From contig VFJS01000019.1 in assembly GCA_009885955.1 (NCBI GenBank), forward strand, positions 52,954 to 116,953: 64,000 nt of DNA, written 5' to 3'. The notes beneath the pieces were generated by a model. The model was not told the DNA's origin and made no database searches. It saw only the letters and a program-made list of their open reading frames with translations. Source of the DNA: Spirochaetia bacterium. Lineage in GTDB: Bacteria > Spirochaetota > UBA4802 > UBA5550. Made by a program: the position numbers and the translations under genes. Numbering within the stretch: position 1 is the stretch's first letter; each line of letters begins with the position of its first letter. Shown here in pieces: positions 36,636 to 44,248 of the stretch.

Positions 36636-38324
36636 TTACAATCTTTTAATTGCACTCTCCATCACCGGCCTTAATTTTATGCATGCCTTGATAATATCCC
36701 TGTTATAAATTTTAACTGCTTCATCATATTCTATGTCATTTCTCGAAACATACATGTCTGTTTTCCTCAAAAAGGGGTTGAAAAGTTCAGTCAGCCCGGC
36801 TTCTTCAATAATGACAAGGAGGCTGGGATCATGATTTTCCTGGGCGCCTCCCTGGATTATTTTATCCACAACTTCAAGCGCATTGACAATAGCTGAGGAT
36901 AAAACGCCCCCATTGCCGGTCTCATGTTCCCTGATGACAGAGTCGATAATATCCTGCGGTGTCCTGCTCCCGGCCGCTATGCTTCCCATGACCTCATGGA
37001 GGTCCCTCTCTTCGGTATTGTCTATCCTGGCACCGCCGCCAGTGGCATTTATTACGGGAACAGTGACCTTTCCCGCAGAATCGGAAAACCACCCGCGGTA
37101 CAGGTCGAGGACAAAATCAGTGAGGACAGTGCCTCTGCCCCCAAAGGCACTGACATACTTAATTTTTCTTTTTCTTATCACTCCCTGGTTAATTGAATCA
37201 AGGTTCCTGAACCTGTTCAGTACCGCAACCCAGTCATCATTATGGTGGGTGCCGCTGCTGTGTATCTCCCTGCCGCTGTAGGCAAGGTCCTGGCCCACCA
37301 GCACTATGGGAGAGCAGCCCAGGTTCAGCAGCAGGTCAAAGGCACTCGTGGCTACCGACCCGCCGGACTGGATGTCTCCTGTAGGCGGCATATATTTCTC
37401 AATCCAGTCCATGGCCGGTGTGGTTTCCCGGACGCTGTCGCCCCCGCTGTTAAAGTAATACTTGGATGTTGTGCTGATGGCCTTGCTGCCGGCATAACTC
37501 CTGAGTATGCCTGGAAACGATACAATGTCGGCAACCAGAAGCGGTTTGTGGCTCTTAAGGCCCAGGAAGTGCCTGATGCTGTGCTTCTGGGAGTCCAGGG
37601 TCATTATCATATGGGGATCAACACCGCTCTTTTCAAGGACTTTGGCTGCAGTGTCCACTGAAATTACAAGGGCTTTTTCCCTCAGCCCTTTCAGCAGGCC
37701 TGCATTTTTTCTGAGGGAAGGGCCGGCCGAAACAATGATGCCGGCATATCCCCTGAACTTTCCGAAAAAATCTGAAATCCTGCATGACGAGGAGACATGG
37801 CCGATATTTTTGAAAATATTAATGACCCAGTTCTCCTCAAATTGAAACCTGGTAAGCAGGTCACTGATCTTTGACATGATGAAGTGCTTGATGTCGAGGA
37901 GCATGAAATCATAGTATTCCCTGTACAGGGAATAGGACGGCCTGTGTTTGTAGTGGGAGATCCCCATGAACTTTTTTAAATCCAGGATCTCGAAGAACGT
38001 CGTGATGTCCTGTTTCCCCTGGATCAGGACTATGCCGTCGATATGGGCCGGCAGATTTTCCCTGACTATGTTCACGACCTCCCTGTCATGTTCAATAACA
38101 ATTATTTCTGCCTCAGGATATTTCTTTTTAAGTGAGAGAATGTGATATCCCAGGGCCAGGCCTGAAACAACTATGATTGACGATCTCCCTTTGTTGAATG
38201 CAGAGACACCCCTTTCAGCTTCTTTCACAGGGTCGTAGGAGGAATGAAGCTTTATTTCATCCTTATCGTGATACACCAGGGTAAGGTCGCCGCTGGCTGA
38301 AATCCTTGTTGCATAATTGCCCAA
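36636..38324 (-). CDS. DUF115 / MAF-family protein (MptE-like domain)
   Basis: 562 residues from a TTG with AGGAT 8 nt upstream; no ATG is available near the conserved start. An N-terminal region (about 45-190, VVSGLALGYHILSLKK and IIVIEHD) has a Rossmann-like look. The DUF115 core (about 200-400) shows IIVSAGPSLRKNAGLLKG, ISVDTAAKVLEKSGVDPHMIMTLDSQ and SGGSVATSAFDLLLNLGCSPIVLVGQDLAYSG. These are the signatures shared with archaeal MptE and bacterial MAF proteins that transfer nonulosonic acids to flagellin. It lies 14 bp after the HATPase-HDOD gene. A motility or surface-glycosylation role is inferred. Confidence 0.87.
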   Translation of the reverse strand: MGNYATRISASGDLTLVYHDKDEIKLHSSYDPVKEAERGVSAFNKGRSSIIVVSGLALGYHILSLKKKYPEAEIIVIEHDREVVNIVRENLPAHIDGIVLIQGKQDITTFFEILDLKKFMGISHYKHRPSYSLYREYYDFMLLDIKHFIMSKISDLLTRFQFEENWVINIFKNIGHVSSSCRISDFFGKFRGYAGIIVSAGPSLRKNAGLLKGLREKALVISVDTAAKVLEKSGVDPHMIMTLDSQKHSIRHFLGLKSHKPLLVADIVSFPGILRSYAGSKAISTTSKYYFNSGGDSVRETTPAMDWIEKYMPPTGDIQSGGSVATSAFDLLLNLGCSPIVLVGQDLAYSGREIHSSGTHHNDDWVAVLNRFRNLDSINQGVIRKRKIKYVSAFGGRGTVLTDFVLDLYRGWFSDSAGKVTVPVINATGGGARIDNTEERDLHEVMGSIAAGSRTPQDIIDSVIREHETGNGGVLSSAIVNALEVVDKIIQGGAQENHDPSLLVIIEEAGLTELFNPFLRKTDMYVSRNDIEYDEAVKIYNRDIIKACIKLRPVMESAIKRL

Positions 38325-38338
38325 TAGTTTTGATCCTG

Positions 38339-39823
38339 TCAGGGATTGAGGTATTTTGCATAATCATTGTTCAGTTTCTCAATGTACCTGTCCAGGACCT
38401 CCCTGGTGCTGAATTTGAATTTTTTAAGGATTTCTGATTCAATGAACTGATAATGATATTTTTTTTCGATAATCCCCGCGATCATGTTGGCAAGGTACAC
38501 CACCTGGCAGATGGTACGGTGTTTCTTCATGGAGCCGAGCGGGGAATGATGATGCCGTATTGCATTCACAATATAGTCGGGGAAATTCCATTTCTCTGCA
38601 ATGAGAGCGCCGATTGCAGCATGACTTATCCCGATGGAGACCTCCTCGATGATAGCGCTTGATATGATGTCCCTGTTTTTTATAATTTCGGCTATCTCCT
38701 CAATCAGATGTTTATCTGTGGACAGGAGGACAATCTTCCCGATGTCATGGAGAAGGGCTGAGATGAATATCTTGTCAGCTATGTATTTAAAGCCGAAATC
38801 GGCTGCAATAATCCTTGCCAGTATGGATATCCTGCTGCTGTGTTCCCATACCTGCTTGAAATGTTTATACCTTTTGCTCAAAATCTCCTTTGAACCGAGT
38901 ACCATGAAGAAGGACTCAAGGGTTTTGAGCCCGATTCTCATTACTGCTTCATTAATATCATCAATTTTCTTCCCGGAATAGTAGCCGGCAGTATTTGCGA
39001 TTCTAAGGATATCAGCGGTGAGCGACGGGTCCATTACAATTTTTGATGCGATCTCCCTGATGGATGTATCCTTCCTGCTGCAGAGGTTCTGCAGTTCAAC
39101 AAGATTCTCAGGGAAGGTGGGGAGAGAATTGACCTGCTCAATTATTTTTTCTTTTATCACGGAAGAGATCTCAGGTTTTCTGAGCTTGAAGGGGATAAAA
39201 ATTGTAGTCTTGACAGAGTCATGATCCTGGAAAATATTAAAGCTGCTGACATCGATCCCGGCATTCCTGAGGAGAAATACGATAAGAATAATGCCGAGGC
39301 CAGCTCCTTCACTGGGGTCATAAAAAGCTGAATACGCATCGGAAAAGTTGTCATACTGAGCTGCGCTCTGTCTTCGGATTGTTATACGCTCAAGCTCTAT
39401 GGGAAGAAGCTCTATGTTGTTTGCAACAATAATGGAAATCCCGTCCGGGGTCACCTTTATGCTGATGTTAATGGTATACCTGTTCCTGTTCAGATCATCC
39501 TGAAAATGGTCGAGTTTCTTCATCACAACAGACATGAATTTCATCATGCCGCTCTGATAATCCGCCGGGTCTTCCATATTAAGCTTTTCAATTTCGAAAT
39601 AAACCCTTTTACTGTTGGCTTTTACCGCATTGACAATCAGTTCCCTTAATATGGTAATCAATGAATCGAGAATAAACATTGAGTCATAGGAAGATAGTAC
39701 TTTCGCAAGGATCGAATTGATGGATAAAATAATATCATCAGTAGGATATTTAAAGGAGATTGTTATCTCATCTCCTTTTTTCAATTTTGCTTCTATGTCG
39801 GAATTATTTTTTATATCATTCAT
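38339..39823 (-). CDS. HATPase-HDOD fusion regulator
   Basis: 494 residues. The N-terminal ~215 residues look like a GHKL ATPase: N box ILRELIVNAVKANS (near 62), a strand ISIIVANN and a G box GAGLGIILIVFLL (near 173). No phospho-acceptor His domain is seen. The C-terminal HDOD domain (about 235-430) has LPTFPENLVELQNLCS, DPSLTADILRIANTAGYY, IGLKTLESFFMVLGS, ALLHDIGKIVLLS and AAIGALIAEKWNFPDYIVNAIRHHH. The HD and HHH residues are partly kept, unlike most HDOD proteins. HDOD proteins regulate motility and cyclic dinucleotide responses. It is operonic with DUF115. The domain order is unusual. Confidence 0.82.
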   Translation of the reverse strand: MNDIKNNSDIEAKLKKGDEITISFKYPTDDIILSINSILAKVLSSYDSMFILDSLITILRELIVNAVKANSKRVYFEIEKLNMEDPADYQSGMMKFMSVVMKKLDHFQDDLNRNRYTINISIKVTPDGISIIVANNIELLPIELERITIRRQSAAQYDNFSDAYSAFYDPSEGAGLGIILIVFLLRNAGIDVSSFNIFQDHDSVKTTIFIPFKLRKPEISSVIKEKIIEQVNSLPTFPENLVELQNLCSRKDTSIREIASKIVMDPSLTADILRIANTAGYYSGKKIDDINEAVMRIGLKTLESFFMVLGSKEILSKRYKHFKQVWEHSSRISILARIIAADFGFKYIADKIFISALLHDIGKIVLLSTDKHLIEEIAEIIKNRDIISSAIIEEVSIGISHAAIGALIAEKWNFPDYIVNAIRHHHSPLGSMKKHRTICQVVYLANMIAGIIEKKYHYQFIESEILKKFKFSTREVLDRYIEKLNNDYAKYLNP

Positions 39824-39942
39824 GGCAATGTAAATAATCGATTACTATAAATTCAAAGATTGATATACGTATTTATACTCTTACTATAAACAAATATACA
39901 AAAAAATTTATATTTAAAAAGAATTTTTTATATAAATGTACC

Positions 39943-40116
39943 TCAAAAATCAGAATTTTCATCCACATTTTTACTTTTTATGTCATTGTACAGCCTGTAT
40001 GCACAATCAGGACCTATTATTTTTTTAGCATCCTTTATCGGCAGGCTTATTTTGCCTTCCATGATCAATTTCCTGTATTTATACATGATCCGGGCAGTTT
40101 CTGCTTTTTCATCCAT
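39943..40116 (-). CDS. Small basic protein of unknown function (57 residues)
   Basis: A 57-codon ORF from the ATG at 40114-40116 to the TGA at 39943-39945. The predicted protein (MDEKAETARIMYKYRKL ... GPDCAYRLYNDIKSKN) is charged and helical, with codon use like its neighbours. No strong ribosome site is seen. It lies 119 bp upstream of the HATPase-HDOD gene on the same strand and could be the first gene of that unit. Function unknown. Confidence 0.45.
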   Translation of the reverse strand: MDEKAETARIMYKYRKLIMEGKISLPIKDAKKIIGPDCAYRLYNDIKSKNVDENSDF

Positions 40117-40150
40117 AATAACTGTTATTATATCAGGAATGAGTTAAAGT

Positions 40151-40220
40151 CGCCACGGAGACACAGAGGCACAGAGTATAATATCCTATCCTTTCTCTGT
40201 GTCTCTGTGACTCTGTGGCA
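40151..40220. repeat. Family D inverted repeat, complete
   Basis: The left arm GCCACGGAGACACAGAGGCACAGAG pairs with the right arm CTCTGTGTCTCTGTGACTCTGTGGC around about 20 bp. Each arm contains roughly 9-base iterations of CACAGAG. It lies in the spacer between the small ORF and the radical SAM gene. Confidence 0.8.
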
Positions 40221-40405
40221 AAATTTTCATTATAAAATAAACATCTTAAAATAAATAATTCACAAGTGAAAAGTCACTTTCTCTATCAGAAATGTAAATC
40301 ATTTATTTCAGTATAGTAAAAAATATCAGGCAAATACCTTAATGTACTTGATATTTAATCTTATCCATCCTTCATTGTTTTCAGCCTCAGGGAACTCTAA
40401 AACCT

Positions 40406-42313
40406 ATGAAGATACTTTTTGCCCAGCTTCCATTGACAGATCACAGCCATTCCTATGTTTTAGGCAATATCGAATATGGGCCGGCATCCATTTCAGCATA
40501 CCTGAAACTCAGGGTGGATAATACTCTCGATGTAACCGGACTCCCCCGCCTCATATCCAGCTATGGATCAAATTCAACGATAATTTCTTATATATCCGGC
40601 CAGAACCCGGATATTGTTTCTTTCACGAATTACCTGTGGAATGTTGAAAGGAATCTGAACATTGCAGCTGAATTAAAAAAAATTAATCATAAAACAAAAA
40701 TTATCATGGGCGGCCCCGAAATAAACACCAATTCGTGGGCCCTGAATGAAAAAAGGGAGGCCGCCGATTTCTTTGTTTCCGGGGAAGGTGAGTGGTTTTT
40801 CAAGCGGCACCTTGAAGGAGAGGGAATGGGAAAATATTCCCGGGACCTGAACGGCAATATCCTGGTAACCCAGCCGGAAAATGAGCTCCTTGAAACAGCC
40901 GACATTGTTGAGCCATGCACATCAAAATTCCTGAACCCCATGGATGACGGCTCAATATTTCTCGAATTGACCAGGGGGTGCCCGTACAGGTGTGTCTATT
41001 GTTTCTACTCAAAACATTGTTTAAAAGTCAGGGAACTCCCCTTCGAAACTCTTTTATATGCGCTCTCGGGTAAAACAGGACTTTCTATAAAAGAGATTTA
41101 TATTCTTTCGCCCAGTTTCAACACCACGCCGGACTTCAGGAACAGGCTCATGTCGCTTGCCGATGCAGGGCACGGCATCAGGCTCCACACTGAAATGAGG
41201 GCGCAGGGCATCGATGATGAACTGGCCGGGCTCATTTACCAGGCCGGGTTCAGGAGCCTGGAAGTGGGTATCCAGACACTCACCAGGAGGGCCCTTGATG
41301 AGATCGGAAGAAAGGGGGACCCGGAAGATGAACTGGCCGGGATGATCGCCCTTAAAAATGCAGGACTGGATCTTAAAATCGGCATCATTCCCGGCCTCCC
41401 CGGCGACACGCCGGGAATGTTTAAAAACTCAATAGACAGGCTTATGGACCTGGGATTCGGCGACAACATTGAACTATACCCCCTCATGGTGCTGCCCGGC
41501 ACCGAAATAAGGGAGAGGGGGGAAAGGGACGGAATAAAATTCCAGCAGAAACCGCCATACTTTATCCTGGATGGATGGAATTTCAACTTCCAGAGTCTGA
41601 GGGAGATAACCCAGTACGCGGAAAACGAAACCGGTTTTACCCACGTATACAGGAGGCTCCCGGACTTTTCCATGAGGCAGGACGGCGGCCTTACCGGGGG
41701 AATAAAATTCAATGGCGATAGTATTCCCAGGAGGGAAGGCAGCATGCTGGCAGGGCATGTTGAGACCAATCCCTTCAGCTGTTTCATTGATATCACATCG
41801 GCCGCGGTTATCGAGGAGGTTCTTTCAAAACTCTTCTCAGGAAAAAAAATTGAAGACCAGTTCTTCAACATCATTTTCTTCTGTAATGAAATAGCAGATG
41901 AGAAGGATATACTGGAATTCCTTTTTGAATATGACGGTGACCACTTCTACCGCAGGCTGAATATATTCGCCGACTGGGCAGCGGGGTCCAGGATAAAATT
42001 ATACCAGGTCTTTGATGAACCTGCAACCTGTCTTAAAGCAGAGGAGATCTGCCGACTTGTTGAGCCTGTCATAAGGGTAACAGAAAAAAATTTCCAGTCG
42101 CTTGCAGACATGTCAAGGGCACATCCTGCAAATATTCTCGTTGGCCGCGGTATGTTTTCAAGAATGAGGGAATATATGATAGATAATTATTCCCTTGACC
42201 ACGAGAATGCAGCGTTTGAGGATGAATTGGAACATGAGGAATTCTACAGAGCAATCGGCCAGGAATATATAAAGCTTACCGTCCCCTTTAAATGTGTAAT
42301 GCTGCAGGGATAA
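40406..42313 (+). CDS. B12-binding radical SAM protein (DUF4080-like C-terminus)
   Basis: 635 residues. The N-terminal cobalamin-binding-like domain (about 1-150) includes GNIEYGPASISAYLK, DIVSFTNYLWNVERN and IIMGGPEIN. The radical SAM core (about 185-400) has the cluster motif CPYRCVYC with three Cys spaced CxxxCxxC (near 192-199), then SLEVGIQTLTRRALDEIGR and KIGIIPGLPGDTPGMF. A C-terminal region (about 420-635) resembles DUF4080 and may bind substrate. The family includes methyltransferases and oxidative enzymes acting on unactivated carbons or tRNA. The substrate here is unknown. It stands alone, with only a weak ribosome site. Confidence 0.88.
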   Translation: MKILFAQLPLTDHSHSYVLGNIEYGPASISAYLKLRVDNTLDVTGLPRLISSYGSNSTIISYISGQNPDIVSFTNYLWNVERNLNIAAELKKINHKTKIIMGGPEINTNSWALNEKREAADFFVSGEGEWFFKRHLEGEGMGKYSRDLNGNILVTQPENELLETADIVEPCTSKFLNPMDDGSIFLELTRGCPYRCVYCFYSKHCLKVRELPFETLLYALSGKTGLSIKEIYILSPSFNTTPDFRNRLMSLADAGHGIRLHTEMRAQGIDDELAGLIYQAGFRSLEVGIQTLTRRALDEIGRKGDPEDELAGMIALKNAGLDLKIGIIPGLPGDTPGMFKNSIDRLMDLGFGDNIELYPLMVLPGTEIRERGERDGIKFQQKPPYFILDGWNFNFQSLREITQYAENETGFTHVYRRLPDFSMRQDGGLTGGIKFNGDSIPRREGSMLAGHVETNPFSCFIDITSAAVIEEVLSKLFSGKKIEDQFFNIIFFCNEIADEKDILEFLFEYDGDHFYRRLNIFADWAAGSRIKLYQVFDEPATCLKAEEICRLVEPVIRVTEKNFQSLADMSRAHPANILVGRGMFSRMREYMIDNYSLDHENAAFEDELEHEEFYRAIGQEYIKLTVPFKCVMLQG

Positions 42314-42315
42314 TG

Positions 42316-42627
42316 TTACTCCATGGTCCTGAGGGCGTTCTTAACCAGGGTGTATAATTTTTTCAGGCCTTTCGTGAATTCCCTGAAATTGTCATCCTTG
42401 ATTGCATTTTCGATATTGCTGATTTCATCTATAGCATCTTCTGCAAAATCAAGCCCATACCCTTCGAACTCATCCCTTTCCATCTCGCCGCTCAAAGTAA
42501 GCCGAAACTCCTCAAGCTCATCCTCAATTTCGGAGATATCATCGGGAATTATCTCATCAAGATCTTCATACTCTTCAATGAGCCCTTCAATCTCCTCAAG
42601 AAATTCAGTTAAATCGGATCTTTCCAT
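42316..42627 (-). CDS. Small acidic helical protein
   Basis: 103 residues, strongly acidic (runs of Glu/Asp in the first 55 residues) and predicted all-helical with coiled-coil character. No domain was recognised. It starts 5 bp after the AdoMet decarboxylase stop, so it is co-transcribed with that gene and the STAS gene. The acidity would suit binding a cationic partner such as a polyamine or a basic protein, but this is only a guess. Confidence 0.78.
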   Translation of the reverse strand: MERSDLTEFLEEIEGLIEEYEDLDEIIPDDISEIEDELEEFRLTLSGEMERDEFEGYGLDFAEDAIDEISNIENAIKDDNFREFTKGLKKLYTLVKNALRTME

Positions 42628-42631
42628 TGCC

Positions 42632-43006
42632 CTACCTTAGTTTATTTTCTTCAATATTGAGTATCCCCCGTGATATTTCCATTATGCTGTAATATCCCGA
42701 GGAAAGTTTATCCTTAATATATTCCATTGCCCTGATATTGTCGATGGTATTGCCGCAGGTAAAGATGTCAACAGCGGCATAAGAGTATTCAGGCCAGGTA
42801 TGGATCGAGAGATGGGATTCGGAAATTATTACTACCCCGGTAACACCGTGGGGAGAAAATTTATGAAAAAGGCTTTTCACCGGAAATGCTCCGGCAGCTT
42901 CAGCTGATTTGATCATGATATGCTCAAGGGATTCCCTGTCATCAAGGATCTGTGAGGAGCAGTTAAAAAACTCGGCAAGGGCCTGTCTGCCCAGCGATTT
43001 TGCCAT
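42632..43006 (-). CDS. speH: S-adenosylmethionine decarboxylase proenzyme (prokaryotic, SpeH type)
   Basis: 124 residues, standard length for the class 1B enzyme. The self-processing site is E63-S64 in ISESHLS; Ser64 becomes the pyruvoyl group. H69 in SIHTWPEYSYAAVDIFTCG and Cys84 are the processing and catalytic acids. It makes decarboxylated AdoMet for spermidine synthesis. No spermidine synthase gene is adjacent. It starts 14 bp after the STAS gene stop and is followed by the acidic protein, forming a three-gene unit. Confidence 0.93.
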   Translation of the reverse strand: MAKSLGRQALAEFFNCSSQILDDRESLEHIMIKSAEAAGAFPVKSLFHKFSPHGVTGVVIISESHLSIHTWPEYSYAAVDIFTCGNTIDNIRAMEYIKDKLSSGYYSIMEISRGILNIEENKLR

Positions 43007-43020
43007 GGTATCAGACTTCT

Positions 43021-43371
43021 CTAATTGAGATATTCATATTCAAACCGCTCCCTTGACATTATATTGAACAGCTTGTCCATGGTGGAGAGTTCCATGAGAT
43101 CGGCAATGGTGGGATTCAAATCATAAAGAATCAGCTCTATTTCATTGGAAATGGTCTGCTTAAGCAGTTTTATAAGATAACCGAGCCCCCTGGAATCAAT
43201 CTGATATATTTTGCCGAGATCCAGGGCAAAAATCTTGAATTTTTTATCAATCAATAAAATAAATACATTATTGATATACCTTTCAAGATCATATAAATAT
43301 TCGGTGGAAATTGATCCATCGAGGTGGATAATCAACATGTCGTCTTTTTCTTCAATTACAAATTTTTCCAA
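43021..43371 (-). CDS. STAS-domain anti-anti-sigma factor
   Basis: 116 residues. One STAS domain: an opening strand (MLIIHLDGSIST), the central helix and the phosphorylatable Ser60 in YQIDSRGLGYLIKLL, then ELILYDLNPTIADLMELSTMDKLF. This is the SpoIIAA/RsbV pattern, in which a dephosphorylated STAS protein releases a sigma factor from its anti-sigma kinase. No RsbW-like kinase is adjacent, so its partner is encoded elsewhere (the GHKL domain at 38339 is not the RsbW type by eye). Its coupling to speH is unusual. Confidence 0.9.
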   Translation of the reverse strand: MEKFVIEEKDDMLIIHLDGSISTEYLYDLERYINNVFILLIDKKFKIFALDLGKIYQIDSRGLGYLIKLLKQTISNEIELILYDLNPTIADLMELSTMDKLFNIMSRERFEYEYLN

Positions 43372-43540
43372 TTTTAATGCCCCATATATGAATGAAGTAA
43401 AATTTCAAGCTACCGGACTCAATCAAAAAACAGGATAAGACAATACGTTATTTCGAACAACAATATTTTTGTCAATTAATAATCATAATCATTTTGTGAA
43501 TATTTATAAGAACGCGGCTGCTCTGTCAGAAAAAAATATT

Positions 43541-43577
43541 AGCTCAAGGATCCGGATGGATAAACGCTGATAAAAAT
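43541..43577. repeat. Family C repeat, degenerate
   Basis: AGCTCAAGGATCCGGATGGATAAACGCTGATAAAAATGAA is a worn form of the GCTCACGGAT... / ...GGATAAACGCTGATAAAAATGA arm seen at 26302-26400. Confidence 0.45.
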
Positions 43578-43609
43578 GAACCAATAATTAAATCAATAGA
43601 TAAAAAGAG

Positions 43610-43644
43610 TTGACAAAATTAGATGAGACTAATTAGTTTATATT
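43610..43644 (+). promoter_or_regulatory. Promoter with DtxR-box-like operator before the DtxR-type gene
   Basis: TTGACA lies at 43610-43615 and a -10 candidate TAGTTT at 43634-43639 (18-bp spacer). Overlapping the spacer is TTAGATGAGACTAATTAG (43619-43636), with TTAG and CTAA half-sites 6 bp apart like TTAGGNNNNCCTAA-type iron/manganese boxes. Autorepression by the downstream gene product is inferred. Confidence 0.45.
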
Positions 43645-43770
43645 AATTTGATTATACCATGAATTTTCATTCACAGGAATACAAAAATTAATACTACCCT
43701 CTCATGAATCTGGATAGATACATAGATTGACAGGCATGATATAAAGGTTTTGCTGATTTAAAGGTAATAC

Positions 43771-44241
43771 ATGTCCAAAAAAAGCAGTGACATAGAAGAT
43801 CTCTACATGAACACAACCCTCTCTTCGAACATGGAGGATTATATTGAGACCATTGAAGTTTTATCGACTAAAAATAAAATTGTCAGGGTGAAGGATATTG
43901 CCGGGATGCTGAATATCAAAATGCCGAGCGTTACTGCTGCGCTGAATAAGCTGAAGGACATGAACCTCATAGACTATGAAAAATACGGCTATATAGAGCT
44001 TACCGAAGAAGGGAAATACCTTGCTCAGAAGATCTACCACAGGCATACGTGCCTTACAGAGTTCTTCCAGACCGTCATGAAAATCGATAGTGTCGAGGCA
44101 GAGCACGTGGCCTGCAGGATGGAGCATGAGATCTCTGCGGAAGCCTGCGGAAAAATCCACAGGTTCCTGGAGTTCTTCAGGGGTGAAGAGAGCCGGGGAA
44201 TGGAATGGACCAGGCGGCTTAATAAATGCCTTGTGAAATAA
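43771..44241 (+). CDS. DtxR/MntR-family metal-dependent repressor
   Basis: 156 residues, with AAAGGT upstream of the ATG. The N-terminal winged helix has the pattern SSNMEDYIETIEVLSTKNKIVRVKDIAGMLNIKMPSVTAALNKL (about 14-60). The dimerisation and metal-binding domain (about 75-145) keeps the HRHTCLTEFFQTV, AEHVACRMEHEIS metal ligands (Cys, Glu, His). A C-terminal SH3-like domain is absent, as in MntR. It should repress metal-uptake genes when Mn or Fe is plentiful. No transporter gene adjoins it; the convergent neighbour is EF-G. An operator-like palindrome upstream suggests self-regulation. Confidence 0.92.
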   Translation: MSKKSSDIEDLYMNTTLSSNMEDYIETIEVLSTKNKIVRVKDIAGMLNIKMPSVTAALNKLKDMNLIDYEKYGYIELTEEGKYLAQKIYHRHTCLTEFFQTVMKIDSVEAEHVACRMEHEISAEACGKIHRFLEFFRGEESRGMEWTRRLNKCLVK

Positions 44242-44248
44242 CCCCTTC

